From Geminicoccus sp036263595 (GTDB lineage: Bacteria > Pseudomonadota > Alphaproteobacteria > Geminicoccales > Geminicoccaceae), in the NCBI RefSeq assembly GCF_036263595.1, contig NZ_DATAGQ010000183.1, forward strand, positions 1 through 13,854: a DNA stretch of 13,854 nucleotides. The letters run 5' to 3'. The notes beneath the pieces were generated by a model, which saw only the letters and a program-made list of their open reading frames with translations, ran no database searches and was not told the DNA's origin. The translations under genes and the position numbers were made by a program. The number at the start of each line of letters is the position of its first letter. Within the stretch, counting starts at the first letter, position 1. Below are positions 13,382-13,854 of the stretch, piece after piece.

Positions 13382-13852
13382 TCAGAGCTTCTCCCGCACT
13401 CCCTGCATCATTGCCTCAACAAAAGCCGGATCCGGTGGGCGGCCAAAGGCGACCGTCGTGACCGGCTTCCACTTCCTGCCGATCAGGCGGTACTGCATCT
13501 CGCCATAGGCGCGCCAGTCGAGCTCGGGACGGCGGGCGCTACAGACTGCAACGTCGATGACTTGCTCGAACAGCGACCGGCCGGACCTGAACGGCCCGAA
13601 GCTGCTTCCATCGGTGATGAACAAAGGTCGCGTCGCTGCTTGGTCGCATTCGGCGATCACCGTCCTGATCACCTCCGTCAGCGCATCGCCCTGCAGCCCC
13701 AGCACCGTCACGACAACGATGGGCCGTACTTTAGGCTTCTGGGCAGCGGCTTTCTTCGGCGCAGGCTTATGCACAACCAGTTCTGGCAAGGGCGAAGCGG
13801 GAACGGCCGGCACCGGTGTTGGCCGCCGACGGAACGGTAGCCAGCCGCGCAT
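13382..13852 (-). CDS. Conserved-looking hypothetical protein, possibly starting outside the window
   Basis: The frame gives 156 residues. A basic, proline-rich N-terminus (MRGWLPFRRRPTPVPAVPAS, then a PAPKKAAAQKPK stretch) is followed by a compact alpha/beta-like domain from about residue 43 (RPIVVVTVLGLQGDALTEVI). The motif RPLFITDGSSFGPFRSGRSL (75-94) resembles a pattern I associate with uncharacterised, possibly glycosyltransferase- or envelope-associated proteins, where RP-x-FITD is followed by F-x-x-FR. No enzyme motif is clear. There is no signal peptide at this start, but only two bases remain after the ATG at 13852, so the true start may be further upstream. No function is assigned. 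Confidence 0.7.
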   Translation of the reverse strand: MRGWLPFRRRPTPVPAVPASPLPELVVHKPAPKKAAAQKPKVRPIVVVTVLGLQGDALTEVIRTVIAECDQAATRPLFITDGSSFGPFRSGRSLFEQVIDVAVCSARRPELDWRAYGEMQYRLIGRKWKPVTTVAFGRPPDPAFVEAMMQGVREKL

Positions 13853-13854
13853 CT

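Overview
The window looks like chromosome from a high-GC alphaproteobacterium, most probably a sphingomonad (Sphingomonas or a relative). This is inferred from the GC-rich codon use, the style of the Kdp, QmcA/NfeD and ROK-kinase proteins, and the multidomain soluble hybrid kinase. No rRNA, tRNA or other direct taxonomic marker is present.

Left part (1-5910): a potassium-uptake locus damaged by a transposon. The window opens in the last 46 codons of an IS481-family transposase. The IS end abuts a GCTAGG target and lies inside kdpB, leaving only the N-terminal half of the pump ATPase subunit (about 350 of the usual ~680 residues). Upstream of it on the minus strand are intact kdpA, a 29-codon kdpF, and another very small membrane-peptide ORF of 27 codons; kdpC is not visible. 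Divergent from this operon is a full-length sensor kinase gene, kdpD, with no kdpE after it. The 163-bp divergent control region carries a 33-bp-spaced direct repeat that could be a response-regulator site.

Middle (5911-10417): a 367-bp stretch without a recognisable gene, then on the minus strand a large soluble PAS-GAF-PAS hybrid histidine kinase with a C-terminal receiver. Upstream of it, also on the minus strand, is a tightly coupled qmcA-nfeD pair (SPFH/stomatin membrane scaffold plus NfeD partner).

Centre right (10418-10984): a well-preserved cobalamin riboswitch on the plus strand, with a plausible promoter directly before it. Its P1 helix closes exactly, and downstream is a near-perfect Shine-Dalgarno sequence with a TTG start opening an 89-codon orphan ORF of unknown function. 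The only gene it can control in this window is this small protein. This is the most interesting unit here.

Right part (10989-13852): on the minus strand, an EAL-domain c-di-GMP phosphodiesterase that looks cut off at its 5' end, a ROK/polyphosphate-glucokinase-like gene, and a small predicted lipoprotein overlapping the kinase by 19 bases. After a 379-bp gene-free, hairpin-rich and visibly less GC-rich gap comes a conserved-looking hypothetical protein that may begin beyond the window.

Functionally, most genes concern sensing and envelope housekeeping (KdpD, hybrid kinase, EAL protein, QmcA/NfeD). The IS insertion probably inactivates the high-affinity K+ pump. No intrinsic terminator, CRISPR array, tRNA or rRNA was found.
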